Origin: Bacteroidota bacterium
Lineage (GTDB): Bacteria; Bacteroidota; Bacteroidia; Bacteroidales; Prolixibacteraceae
Reading direction: 5' to 3'
Assembly: GCA_023251435.1 (NCBI GenBank)
Contig: JAHEYU010000016.1
Coordinates: 25,693-89,692, forward strand
Length of the DNA: 64,000 nucleotides
The notes beneath the pieces are model-generated. The model did not search any database and was not told where the DNA came from. It worked only from the letters and a program-made list of their open reading frames with translations. A program made the translations under genes and the position numbers. This document shows, in pieces, positions 45,375 to 55,326 of this stretch. Numbering within the stretch: the stretch's first letter is position 1; each line of letters starts with the position of its first letter.

Positions 45375-48300
45375 ATGTGTAATAAAAACTTATTTATAGT
45401 ATTATTCTTTTTTTGTGGTAATATTTTATTTGCAAATTCAGGATTAAAACTTTCAAATATTTCATTAATAGAGGGATTATCCAATTTGAATGTTTCATCT
45501 GTTGCTGAAGACAGATTGGGATATATATGGGTAGGTACCATGAGGGGACTGAACAGATACAATGGTGCTTATTTTACTCATTTCATTCATAACTCCAAAG
45601 ATACGAATACGCTAAATTCAAATCATATTAATGCACTGCTGAGCGCTTCGGACGGGAATATTTACATTGGCACTGAAAATGGAATTAATATTTTCAATAT
45701 AGTATCAGAAAAGATCACTAATCCATTCCCCGAACTTAATAATTCGGCGATAAAATCGCTGATCGAAAATGACGGTTATATTTACATCGGGTCAAATGGA
45801 GGAATAAAGCGATTTAGACCCGAAAATAAAGAGTTAGAAGACGTTGGTAAAGAATGGAAACAGGGTGTAATAGTAAATAAGCTTTTTTTTGATAGATCAG
45901 GCACGCTATGGGGGGGGTGTGACTATAATGCAGGCTTGGCCCGCTATGATAGTTTGAAGAACAGTTTTGATTATTTCCTGACAGATATCCGAATCAGCCA
46001 AAATCCGAAAAACTCAATCAATTCAATTTATCAGGGTGAAAATGACCTGATGATACTGTGTACAAAAAACGGAGTCAGTTTCTTTAATCCCTTGACCAAT
46101 CAATTTGTTGATCCCAAGGACTATTCGATATTGGAAAGAGAGCTACAAAATGTTGATATTAAGTTTGTTTTTGAAAAACAACCTTCCGTTTTCTGGATTG
46201 GAACTTACAGCTCTGGCATCTATGTTTACGACAAATCAAAAGGAAGTATGACCAGGTATTTCAAAAACGATATTTATTCCGATGTGCATTCGAATACCTA
46301 TTTGGACTATTTTGTTGATAAGGCAGGAAATGCCTGGTTGGCCTCATTTGACTCAGGATTGGACGTAAGTTTTAAACATGCCAGAGCATTCAACGTAGAT
46401 CCTTATCTTAATGCGATAACACAAAATAAATTCATTACTGGAATCACAAAGGATAGAAAATCGAACCTTATTATCGCGACCACTGAAAATGGTTTTTTTG
46501 TGTATAATGCTAACAAAAAGACAAATAAAAATTACAACAAAACAAACAGCCAGTTGTCATATTCTTATATAAGAAGCATTTACGTCGATTCCAGGGATCA
46601 TTATTGGATAGGACACCACTATGGACTTCAGCTTTTTTATCCGGAGAAAGAGTTATTCAAAAATCTTCAGGTTCCCGAACCAAACAATGGTGTCGTTTCT
46701 ATACTGGAAATGAATGGAAAGATATATGCGGCAACTGATCGACACGGGGTATTGGTATTTGATACTGAAGGGAATTTACTGAACATTATTAAGGAAATGG
46801 GCTCGAATATTACTAAAATCATCCAATTGAATAACAGCGATTTGTTGGTTTCTAGTTTTGGAAATGGTTTGTTTAAATTGAATCCGAACACGTACGAAAC
46901 AAATAAAATCATAATCGACACTGATTTTAAAGGAATTGACCATACTATATGTATTCTGAAAGCTTCTGACAATAAGATATGGCTTGGAACCTATAACTTT
47001 GGATTATTTTCGCTTGACCTTGAAAACAGTGCGGTTAGAAATATTACCATTAACGATGGACTTCCAAGCAACGATGTTGTCGGCATTGAGGAAGATGATG
47101 ACAGGAATCTTTGGCTAAGCACTTCTTACGGATTAACCCGACTTAACACAAAAGATTTTAGCCTGCAGGCTTATTTCAGTAACGAGGGAGTAAACAACTA
47201 CCAATTTCATCAAAAATCATCGTTTAGAGATAAGAATGGGGTAATCTATTTTGGCGGGAACTATGGAGTTACTTATTTCGATCCTAATGATTTTAATACA
47301 AAGGAAGTTGCTCCCCCAACTGTTATTTTAGAAAATCTTTACATTTTAAACAATAGGATAAACCCTTCTGAAGGCAACAAACTCTCACAGTCGTTGCCTT
47401 ATACCAAAGAAATAACACTTACCCATAAAGACAAGATTTTTACCATCGATTACGTTGGTTTCGATTATGTATCTTCAGAGACAATGCAGTATTACTGCAA
47501 GTTGGAAGGGTTTGATCCAGACTGGTACAGTGTTGGCAATCAAAGAAAGGTTTCCTATTCCAATCTTTCAAGGGGAACTTTTGTTTTTAAGGTAAAAGCC
47601 AGAAATGGCGCTGGTATATGGTCTGAAAATGAAGCCGAATTAATTATCCACGTTAAACCGTCGCCATGGTTTTCATATTGGGCCTGGTTCATTTATATAT
47701 TGACTTTGTCCGGGTTAGCTCGCTATTTCTTTCAAATCAGAATAAAGACCATTTTATATAAAAGGGAATTGGACATTGAACAATACGAACATCAGAGAGA
47801 GCGGGATATTAATACCATGAAACAACGGTTTTTCTCCAATATTTCTCACGAAATCAGGACGCCATTAACGATGATCTCCGGCATGGTTGGTCATCTTTCC
47901 AAACAAGACAGGCTAACTCCACCTATAAAAGAGATTGCTCAAAGTTTGGAAATGAGTGTCGATCGGTTATTGAAGCTGATCAACCAGTTGTTAGCCTTCA
48001 AACGGCTTGAAAGCGATACCCTGACGCTGTGGTTGGAAAATGAATGTGTAAATGTAGTTCTGCAAAAAATAATCAGGCCCTATGTTTTGTTTGCAAAAGA
48101 GAAAAACATCAAAATCGAATTTTTGGAAGGAAATGACTACATCCTTTACATTGACTTCGATAAGCTTGAAAAAATATTGGGAAATCTCCTTTCAAATGCG
48201 ATTAAACATACCCCGGAAGGCGGGCTAATTCAAATAGCAGTTTCTAAAGTATCTGCAAGTTCTGTTAACGATCTTTATCCAAATTTAAAGGTAAAATCAA

Positions 48301-49436
48301 TTCATGCAGTAGCGAATTTTGTTGAAGTAGAAGTTACTGATAATGGGTCTGGTATTGAGGAAATGTATTGGGATAGTATTTTTGATCGTTACCAAACCAT
48401 TGACATAGGGGGTAAACAAAAACCTGATTATTCAAATTCCGGAATTGGGTTGAATTTCACCAAATCATTGGTTGAATTACATAAAGGATCGATTCGGGTT
48501 AAAAGTAAGATTGGAGAAGGGTCAACTTTTGCTTTTGTTTTGCCTTTTGAACCGGAAATATATGAAGAGAAAGATTTTGCTGTTGTAAAAGAGAATGTGC
48601 TGATTCAGGAATACGATGCACAAACGACGAAAAATAGCCCAAATGCCATTTCCCAGGATTTTGAAAAGAGTATTTTGGTTGCTGAAGATGATCCGGACTT
48701 GAACCATTTTTTAAGCAGCACTCTAAAAGAGTATTACAAAGTTTATTCGTGTTTTAATGGGAAAGATGCATTTGAGCGTATAAAAAATGAGATGCCCGAT
48801 GTTATTCTTGCAGATGTAATGATGCCCGAAATGGATGGGCTTGAATTGACGCGTAAGATCAAAAACGATGCTGAATATTCTCATATCCCATTAATCCTGC
48901 TAACAGCAAAGAGCGAAATATCGAATCAAATAGAAGGATTACTAATCGGCGCCGATGTGTACCTGCCGAAACCATTTAATATGGATTATCTTCTCGTTGT
49001 AATCGAAAATCAACTAAAAAACCGAAAAAGGATTCAGGATCTGTTTCTAAATGGATTGATGCCTAATCTTAACCGCTCTGAAATCAATCAGTTGGATGTG
49101 AAATTCCTTGCCCGGTTTAATAGCATTCTCGAAAAAGAAATTACCAATACCGATCTGGATATTTCTTTTCTGGCTAAAAGTTTAGGCATGAGCCGATCGA
49201 GTTTTTACCGAAAGTTCATGAGCCTTACCAGTCTTTCCCCTATTTCGTATATCCGTAAATACCGTATAAATAAATCAATTGAATTAATGAATTCCGGAAA
49301 TTATTCGCTTCGTGAAATTAGCGATTCAATAGGGTTTGGTTCTTATTCATATTTTTGCACAGCATTTAAACAAGAGCAAAATACAAGTCCGTCAGAGTTT
49401 ATAAAACGCATTAAAGGATCGGGTGAGGAAAGTTGA
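45375..49436 (+). CDS. Hybrid two-component system sensor-regulator
   Basis: 1353 residues combining all parts of a signalling pathway. A signal peptide leads into a periplasmic double propeller of reg_prop repeats (about 25-680; recurring words such as D-R-L-G-Y-I-W-V-G-T and D-R-N-L-W-L-S-T), then a Y_Y_Y domain (to about 765) and one membrane segment (near 770-790). The histidine kinase follows, SNISHEIRTPL with His825, plus ATPase motifs N-L-L-S-N-A-I-K-H-T and GIGLNFTKSLV. A receiver domain carries Asp1147 in ILADVMMPEMDG, and an AraC-type helix-turn-helix lies near 1250-1350. These sense oligosaccharides directly and switch on the adjacent locus, here very likely the following two SusC/SusD pairs. 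Confidence 0.95.
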   Translation: MCNKNLFIVLFFFCGNILFANSGLKLSNISLIEGLSNLNVSSVAEDRLGYIWVGTMRGLNRYNGAYFTHFIHNSKDTNTLNSNHINALLSASDGNIYIGTENGINIFNIVSEKITNPFPELNNSAIKSLIENDGYIYIGSNGGIKRFRPENKELEDVGKEWKQGVIVNKLFFDRSGTLWGGCDYNAGLARYDSLKNSFDYFLTDIRISQNPKNSINSIYQGENDLMILCTKNGVSFFNPLTNQFVDPKDYSILERELQNVDIKFVFEKQPSVFWIGTYSSGIYVYDKSKGSMTRYFKNDIYSDVHSNTYLDYFVDKAGNAWLASFDSGLDVSFKHARAFNVDPYLNAITQNKFITGITKDRKSNLIIATTENGFFVYNANKKTNKNYNKTNSQLSYSYIRSIYVDSRDHYWIGHHYGLQLFYPEKELFKNLQVPEPNNGVVSILEMNGKIYAATDRHGVLVFDTEGNLLNIIKEMGSNITKIIQLNNSDLLVSSFGNGLFKLNPNTYETNKIIIDTDFKGIDHTICILKASDNKIWLGTYNFGLFSLDLENSAVRNITINDGLPSNDVVGIEEDDDRNLWLSTSYGLTRLNTKDFSLQAYFSNEGVNNYQFHQKSSFRDKNGVIYFGGNYGVTYFDPNDFNTKEVAPPTVILENLYILNNRINPSEGNKLSQSLPYTKEITLTHKDKIFTIDYVGFDYVSSETMQYYCKLEGFDPDWYSVGNQRKVSYSNLSRGTFVFKVKARNGAGIWSENEAELIIHVKPSPWFSYWAWFIYILTLSGLARYFFQIRIKTILYKRELDIEQYEHQRERDINTMKQRFFSNISHEIRTPLTMISGMVGHLSKQDRLTPPIKEIAQSLEMSVDRLLKLINQLLAFKRLESDTLTLWLENECVNVVLQKIIRPYVLFAKEKNIKIEFLEGNDYILYIDFDKLEKILGNLLSNAIKHTPEGGLIQIAVSKVSASSVNDLYPNLKVKSIHAVANFVEVEVTDNGSGIEEMYWDSIFDRYQTIDIGGKQKPDYSNSGIGLNFTKSLVELHKGSIRVKSKIGEGSTFAFVLPFEPEIYEEKDFAVVKENVLIQEYDAQTTKNSPNAISQDFEKSILVAEDDPDLNHFLSSTLKEYYKVYSCFNGKDAFERIKNEMPDVILADVMMPEMDGLELTRKIKNDAEYSHIPLILLTAKSEISNQIEGLLIGADVYLPKPFNMDYLLVVIENQLKNRKRIQDLFLNGLMPNLNRSEINQLDVKFLARFNSILEKEITNTDLDISFLAKSLGMSRSSFYRKFMSLTSLSPISYIRKYRINKSIELMNSGNYSLREISDSIGFGSYSYFCTAFKQEQNTSPSEFIKRIKGSGEES

Positions 49437-49688
49437 GTACACTCCGAAAAGCTGATAAAAACCCCGAAGAGATTAAATTTGATTAACCACCCCGAGAATC
49501 GGGGTGGAAAGGAAATGAGATCAAAATCACAACCCTGAGGGTTGAACTATTAGTGATTATTATTCAACCCTTCAGGGTTGTGTGTTCAACTTTCATTCTG
49601 CCGTCCCGATAGTAAGTCAGGACTGTTATTCAAATTCAGTCCTGAAAGGACTGTTTTTTTTGACTTTATGACTTTTCGGAGTAGACTC
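49435..49688. repeat. Composite inverted-repeat block after the hybrid regulator
   Basis: Outer arms GAGTACACTCCGAAAAG (49435-49451) and CTTTTCGGAGTAGACTC (49672-49688) match as an inverted repeat at 15 of 17 positions. Nested inside are a hairpin CCACCCCGA/TCGGGGTGG (49487-49507), a larger stem from CACAACCCTGAGGGTTGAA with its partner at 49563-49582, and CAGTCC/GGACTG followed by eight T (49637-49661). The last of these works as a terminator shape. The rest of 49689-50145 holds one small uncertain reading frame. Confidence 0.75.
49637..49661 (+). terminator. Rho-independent terminator-like hairpin
   Basis: A short stem CAGTCC-TGAAA-GGACTG is followed directly by a T run, 200 bp after the hybrid regulator stop. 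It shares the CCTGAAAGG core with 11792-11804. Confidence 0.65.
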
Positions 49689-49965
49689 ATAGTTACAATC
49701 TTGGTTCTTCACAAAAATGCGTTCCTACTCTTCCATTAACCAAGCAAAATATCCAATCCACCGCATCAACACAATTGTAAGTGCTATCAAGAGAACGCCT
49801 CGCGAATCCCAATCTGTCGTTTTGGTACAAATTTTAAATAATTGACCAGTTATTTAAATATAACACAATGAAACAATTTTTAAAATGTTTGAATCAAACC
49901 AGCAACACTTTTCCCACCAGATAAGGGAATTTTAATACTCGTTATTAACCACTAAATAATTTCTT

Positions 49966-50133
49966 ATGAAAAAACACTGTTCTACATTTAAAGGATGTTC
50001 GATTACAATTCGCGGATCCGGACTCGAAAATGGATGTTGTTACTCCCTGAATTCAAATACTATTGTGGCTGGGAGAAAAACCAATGAATTTTTAGTAACT
50101 GCACGAAGCAGAATATTTAACATGATTCTTTAA
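49966..50133 (+). CDS. Possible 55-residue peptide upstream of SusC
   Basis: An ATG frame starts MKKHCSTFKGCSITIRG and ends ...RIFNMIL before a TAA at 50131, 12 bp ahead of the SusC start. It is cysteine-rich at the N-terminus, with no signal peptide or known motif. It may be a leader peptide, the decayed start of an older gene, or chance. Support is weak. Confidence 0.25.
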   Translation: MKKHCSTFKGCSITIRGSGLENGCCYSLNSNTIVAGRKTNEFLVTARSRIFNMIL

Positions 50134-50145
50134 ATCAAAAAACTT

Positions 50146-53100
50146 ATGGATAAAATGAAAGTCAAATTTGTTTTTTCGACTTTTCTTTTATTACTGATGA
50201 TTTCCTTAAATCAGGAATTGTACAGTCAGGTAAAAGGAAAGATTATTGACGACTCGGGCGCTCCCATACCTGGGGTAACTGTTATCGAAAAGGGAACTGC
50301 GAATGGAGTCGTTAGTGATTTTGAGGGTTTGTACCAATTAAAGTTACAAAACGCATCCAAAGCAATTTTGCTTTTTTCGTTTATAGGTCTCGAATCACAA
50401 GAGATCGCGGTAAACGGTCGAACCGAAATTAATGTCACCATGAAAGAGTCGACTAAATCACTTGATGAGGTAGTAGTAGTAGGTTATGGTGAGCAGAAGA
50501 AGATCACAATCACCGGAGCCATTTCTTCAGTTGATTCAAAAGAATTGCTAAAGTCGCCAACCAGTAACCTGGTAACAGCGCTATCCGGAAAACTTCCGGG
50601 CTTGTCGACTGTTCAGCGCGCAGGTGCTCCCGGAGGCGATACTCCCGAGATTTATATTCGAGGTATTGGCAGTCCAATTATTATTGTAGATGGAATCGAG
50701 CAAAACAGCGGAGGGTCACTCGGAGGATCGAATGGGGCAAAGAGTGGATTTGAGCAAATGGACCCAAATGATATCGAAACCATTTCGATTTTAAAAGATG
50801 CTTCTTCCACTGCTGTTTATGGAGTTCGTGGAGCTAATGGGGTCATCATTATTACAACGAAGCGCGGAAAGACAGGAGCACCGCAGATTTCTTATTCCGG
50901 GAATTATTCGGTGAACACTCCGTCTAAACTTCCTCGTTTGACTTCGTCCTACGAATGGTACAGTTATATGAATGAAGCCAATGCAAACGATGGTTTGCCA
51001 CCCCTTATTTCACCGGCAGAACTCGAAAACTACCGTTCCAATGCCAATACAATTCTGTACCCTAATATGGATTACAACGAATATATCCTTAGGGATTATT
51101 CTCCTCGTCAGCAACACAATGTCAACATTCGTGGTGGGGGAGAAAAAGTAAAATATTTTGTTTCTACGGGATTTCTCGACGAAGAAGGGATGATCGAGCA
51201 GCATAAAGGATATGGATATAATCCCAACTGGGATTTTGGTCGATATAATCTACGTTCGAACATCGATTTCCAGTTTTCAAAACGTCTTACAGCAGGAATA
51301 AACCTCGAAGCTCGTTTTGAAGACCGACAAGGATTGAGTGTGGAGAATGAAGGTACTTTTTTCTGGCGAATGTATAACACCTTGCCGTTTGTTTCACCTG
51401 GTTTTGTCGACGACAAATATGTATTGAATCAGGCTTTTGGCGAGAAGCCTATTAATGAATGGATTATGAGCTTTGGTACCTATTTTACCAAACAAACAAC
51501 GGTGAACTCGAACTATTACCTGAAATACGACCTTGGGTTCATTACCAAAGGATTGGATATTCAGGGAAAATTTTCTTACGACAGTTGGAACTATGATCGT
51601 TACAACCGCCGCCGTCCTTATGAAACCTGGCAGCCGATTAAAACAAATGAGACAGATACAAACGGGGATGGCATCAATGACACCTACGATGTGTTGTTGC
51701 GTAAAGCCAACGATGTAACCCCGGGGCCTTTGGCGTATTCCGATAACGTCACCAATAAATCACGTAACTTGTATTGGGAGGCTGCAATTAACTGGTCGCG
51801 TTCGTTCGATGGTCATAATTTGAGCGCGCTTGCGCTTTATAATCAATCGAAGCGATATTACACCGCAGGCGCTCCCTACGATATCCCCAATGCATACCTT
51901 GGCGTAGTTTCCCGCGTTACCTACAATTATAAAAATAAATATCTGGCCGAGTTTAATTTTGGGATGAATGGATCTGAAAACTTCCCAAAGGGCAAACGTT
52001 TCGGAAAATTCCCTGCCTATTCAGCCGGGTGGGTAGTTTCAGAAGAAAATTTTCTGAAGAACAATCCGCTAGTATCTTATTTAAAGCTAAGGGCATCTTT
52101 GGGCACCGTGGGGAATGACCGTATCGGGGGAAGCCGCTTCCTTTATGTAGGCGAATCTTTCAAAGATCTTCCATCAGGATTTAATCCCAGCCCTGGATTT
52201 GGTGACCAGGGAAGCTGGTGGTACGGCGATACGCCTATTATTGAAGGTCGTCCGGCGAATTTGGACATTACCTGGGAAAGAGCAAAAAAGATTGACATTG
52301 CGCTGGAAAGTAAATTTTTCGACAGCAAGCTAAGCTTCATTATCGACTTCTTCCGGGAAAACAGGAGCAATATATTGACTTATATGCAAAATATCCCGAT
52401 ATACATGATCCCGATTGAAAGTAACCTTGGACTTAATCTTACCTCTCCGGTCAACTATGCCAAACGTTCGAACGAAGGATTTGAGATTGAACTTGGATGG
52501 CGCGATAAAATTGGAAAGTTCTCCTATCAGTTCAATGGATCATTGGCTTACGCCCGAAATTATCAGGATCTGATTTCTGAGTCCTACCAGTTCTATCCCT
52601 GGAGATACAGTCAGGGCCAAAGTGTTGGACAGCCTTTTGGCTTAATCAGTGAAGGATTTTATCAATCGTACGAAGAGATCAATGATCCTTTGAATCCGGT
52701 ATCGTCTTATTCACCTGTTTTGGTACCCGGCGATATAAAATACAAGGACATCAACAAGGATATGAAAATTGACCAAAACGATATGGTGCCCATTGGGTAC
52801 AGCAACACTCCCCGTGTTACATATAGCATTTCAGCTGATTTCTCCTACCAAAACGTTGACCTGAGCCTATTATTTTCCGGAGCAGAGCAGGTTAGCTATG
52901 TGCCAGGGGGGCCGGCTCGGGTACAGATGCAGAATGGAAATGTCAACGCGTTTGCCGACATTATCAAAGGAAGGTGGACGCCTGAGAACCGGGAAACGGC
53001 CACCTATCCTATTTTGCATGGCAGTTCATTCTTAGATACTCATCATAACTATCAGAATTCAACATTCTGGTTGTGGGATGCAAGCTATATTCGGTTAAAA

Positions 53101-53298
53101 AACGTTCAGTTGGGCTACACTATTTCTGAAAAATTTACACAGAATACCTTAGGCATCAGTAGCGTTCGGCTTTTTGTCAGCGGACAAAACCTCCTGACGT
53201 TCTCCGATCTCTATCTCGACCCTGAAGCTGTAAACAACCAACTGATGCTTTATCCTGTGCAAAAGACGTATAACGCCGGAATAAACATCAACTTTTAA
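50146..53298 (+). CDS. SusC/RagA family TonB-dependent transporter (first pair of the second locus)
   Basis: 1050 residues; an alternative ATG three codons in (MKVKFVFSTF) gives a more usual signal peptide. A carboxypeptidase-regulatory-like domain (about 28-100) is followed by SLDEVVVVGYGEQKKITITGAISSV, plug words ILKDASSTAVYGVRGANGVIIITTKRGK, and the barrel. It is the outer-membrane import channel paired with the SusD encoded 65 bp later. No STN domain is present, in line with regulation by the hybrid sensor rather than an ECF sigma factor. Confidence 0.95.
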   Translation: MDKMKVKFVFSTFLLLLMISLNQELYSQVKGKIIDDSGAPIPGVTVIEKGTANGVVSDFEGLYQLKLQNASKAILLFSFIGLESQEIAVNGRTEINVTMKESTKSLDEVVVVGYGEQKKITITGAISSVDSKELLKSPTSNLVTALSGKLPGLSTVQRAGAPGGDTPEIYIRGIGSPIIIVDGIEQNSGGSLGGSNGAKSGFEQMDPNDIETISILKDASSTAVYGVRGANGVIIITTKRGKTGAPQISYSGNYSVNTPSKLPRLTSSYEWYSYMNEANANDGLPPLISPAELENYRSNANTILYPNMDYNEYILRDYSPRQQHNVNIRGGGEKVKYFVSTGFLDEEGMIEQHKGYGYNPNWDFGRYNLRSNIDFQFSKRLTAGINLEARFEDRQGLSVENEGTFFWRMYNTLPFVSPGFVDDKYVLNQAFGEKPINEWIMSFGTYFTKQTTVNSNYYLKYDLGFITKGLDIQGKFSYDSWNYDRYNRRRPYETWQPIKTNETDTNGDGINDTYDVLLRKANDVTPGPLAYSDNVTNKSRNLYWEAAINWSRSFDGHNLSALALYNQSKRYYTAGAPYDIPNAYLGVVSRVTYNYKNKYLAEFNFGMNGSENFPKGKRFGKFPAYSAGWVVSEENFLKNNPLVSYLKLRASLGTVGNDRIGGSRFLYVGESFKDLPSGFNPSPGFGDQGSWWYGDTPIIEGRPANLDITWERAKKIDIALESKFFDSKLSFIIDFFRENRSNILTYMQNIPIYMIPIESNLGLNLTSPVNYAKRSNEGFEIELGWRDKIGKFSYQFNGSLAYARNYQDLISESYQFYPWRYSQGQSVGQPFGLISEGFYQSYEEINDPLNPVSSYSPVLVPGDIKYKDINKDMKIDQNDMVPIGYSNTPRVTYSISADFSYQNVDLSLLFSGAEQVSYVPGGPARVQMQNGNVNAFADIIKGRWTPENRETATYPILHGSSFLDTHHNYQNSTFWLWDASYIRLKNVQLGYTISEKFTQNTLGISSVRLFVSGQNLLTFSDLYLDPEAVNNQLMLYPVQKTYNAGININF

Positions 53299-53362
53299 GC
53301 TGAATGGCGACGAACTTATTTTGAAGTAGTATATGTTATTAACAATTTTATTATAATACGCT

Positions 53363-55135
53363 ATGAGATTTAATCAATATAAATTAATTCCAGTGGCATT
53401 TCTGTTTCTTATCTTCTTCTCTTGTGAAGATTATCTGGAGAAACCACCAAGTGCGGACAGAACACTTGATGTAGTTTTTTCAAATTTTCAGAATGCAGAA
53501 CAGGTTTTGAACGAGGCTTATTTCCTTTTGCCCACTGGATTTACTTATCTGGATCAGGGAGCATGGAATCCGCACGCTGGCATCTATGGGGGCAATGTGG
53601 CTATGCTTTGTGACGAAGCCGAAGGACTTTCGACTCCCCGCCAGTTTGCAATGGGGTATAATGATGCCACCATCAATTCTTCAACGATATACCCTTTTCT
53701 GGAAGAAAAATGGCCATACCATTGGTCGGCCATTCGCTCCTGCTATCTTTACCTGGAGAATATCGAGAAAGTACCCGGAATGACCTCGGAATCGGACAAG
53801 CAGTTGATTCGTGCCCGCAAAGGTGAGGCTTTGGCGATGATTGGCCTTCAGTATTTTGAAATGTTCAAACGTTATGGGGGAATGCCCTGGATGAATAAAG
53901 TCTATTCGCCGGTAGATCAGGTTGACATGACTCGTTTGAGCGTTGAAGCAACCGTTGATTCAATTGTGGGTGTACTTGATCGCAGTATCGCCCTTCTTCC
54001 TTCCCGATTTGAAGCCAGAGACTTTGGCCGTCTTTCGAAAATTGGAGCTATGGCCGTTAAAGCCCGATTACTGGTCTTTGCTGCAAGTCCGCTGTTCAAC
54101 AGCGACGAGACCTACATGGCATTTGGACTTAAACACCTGATTTGTGCCCCGTATAAAAAGGATCGCTGGAACAGAGCCGCTTCGGCCTGTAAGGATGTGA
54201 TCACCTTTGCAGAACAGAATGGGTATAAATTGATCAACACAGGCAATCCTGGAGCAGATTACAAAACAGCCTGGCGTGAATTAGACGCTACCGTAAATAC
54301 CGAAGTCTTATTGCCAAGTCGTTCCAGGCCACAGTTAAAGGCGCAAATGTATCAGAGAGCGAAGATTTATGCACGTACCGCTTATCCTGGCCAGTATCAT
54401 TCGGGAATTCCTGCAACTCAACCAACGCAAAATCTGGTAGATCTTTACGAGATGAAAGACCCATCGGCCACCAAAGATCCAACCAAGCCTTATGTGGGAC
54501 TGGATCCCCGGTTTTATGAAACAATTCTGACGCAAGGTGCTAGTTGGGCAGGAATCTTTAATATTGATTTCTCTGTAGATAAAGCCAACGTTAATCAAGT
54601 GCTCGGCAATAACAATTCGACAGGTCAGCAAGCTGGTTTTTGTTCAGGGTATGCTTTGGGAAAATTTGGCTTTCCTGAAGTGGATGTATTACGGCAGGAG
54701 ATTCAAATTTTTTGGCCATATATCCGATTGTCGGATATCTATCTCATGTATGCTGAAGCACTCAATGAGGCCAATAGCGGTCCGTCAGCAGAAGCCTACA
54801 AGTATTTCAACGAGGTTCGCAGTCGTGCCGGAATGACCCCTGTTTCAGGACTTAATTATCAGCAGATGAAAGATAAAATAGTGAACGAAAGGGCCGTTGA
54901 GCTCGCTTTTGAACAAGTGCGCTACTGGGATTTAAAACGGTGGAAGCGATTGGATATTCTACGCGGGACCAATTATGGCATTCAGGTTCAGAAAAATAAA
55001 ACAACGAATGAACTCACCTACGTTCGTTTTGAAGCAACCAAACGCAAATTTCCTGAAAATCAATATTTGTGGGCTTTCCCCCTGACTGATGTTCTGAAGG
55101 CTGCACCAAACCTGGTTCAAAACCCTGGCTGGTAA
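53363..55135 (+). CDS. SusD/RagB family lipoprotein (first pair of the second locus)
   Basis: 590 residues with lipobox LIFFSC near 16-21 and SusD hallmarks: D-Y-L-E-K-P-P after the Cys, A-E-A-L-N-E-A-N in the second half, N-E-V-R-S-R-A-G-M, I-V-N-E-R-A-V-E-L-A-F-E-Q-V-R-Y-W-D-L-K-R-W, and the N-P-G-W end. It binds the glycan on the cell surface and forms the lid of the SusC encoded just upstream. Confidence 0.95.
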   Translation: MRFNQYKLIPVAFLFLIFFSCEDYLEKPPSADRTLDVVFSNFQNAEQVLNEAYFLLPTGFTYLDQGAWNPHAGIYGGNVAMLCDEAEGLSTPRQFAMGYNDATINSSTIYPFLEEKWPYHWSAIRSCYLYLENIEKVPGMTSESDKQLIRARKGEALAMIGLQYFEMFKRYGGMPWMNKVYSPVDQVDMTRLSVEATVDSIVGVLDRSIALLPSRFEARDFGRLSKIGAMAVKARLLVFAASPLFNSDETYMAFGLKHLICAPYKKDRWNRAASACKDVITFAEQNGYKLINTGNPGADYKTAWRELDATVNTEVLLPSRSRPQLKAQMYQRAKIYARTAYPGQYHSGIPATQPTQNLVDLYEMKDPSATKDPTKPYVGLDPRFYETILTQGASWAGIFNIDFSVDKANVNQVLGNNNSTGQQAGFCSGYALGKFGFPEVDVLRQEIQIFWPYIRLSDIYLMYAEALNEANSGPSAEAYKYFNEVRSRAGMTPVSGLNYQQMKDKIVNERAVELAFEQVRYWDLKRWKRLDILRGTNYGIQVQKNKTTNELTYVRFEATKRKFPENQYLWAFPLTDVLKAAPNLVQNPGW

Positions 55136-55326
55136 GCATATAAAGATGATCCAAAAAAATAATAAAAAATATTCGATTGATCACATGAAACGATCATGCC
55201 ACTGGGTATTATTCTAAAGGTGGCGGCGTAAAAATAAATGAAAATAAAGTTCAAAGCGGAATCCTCCAGGCATGGAGTCCCATGAGAACGCACAGATATT
55301 CAATTTGTTAACACAATTATTTTCGA

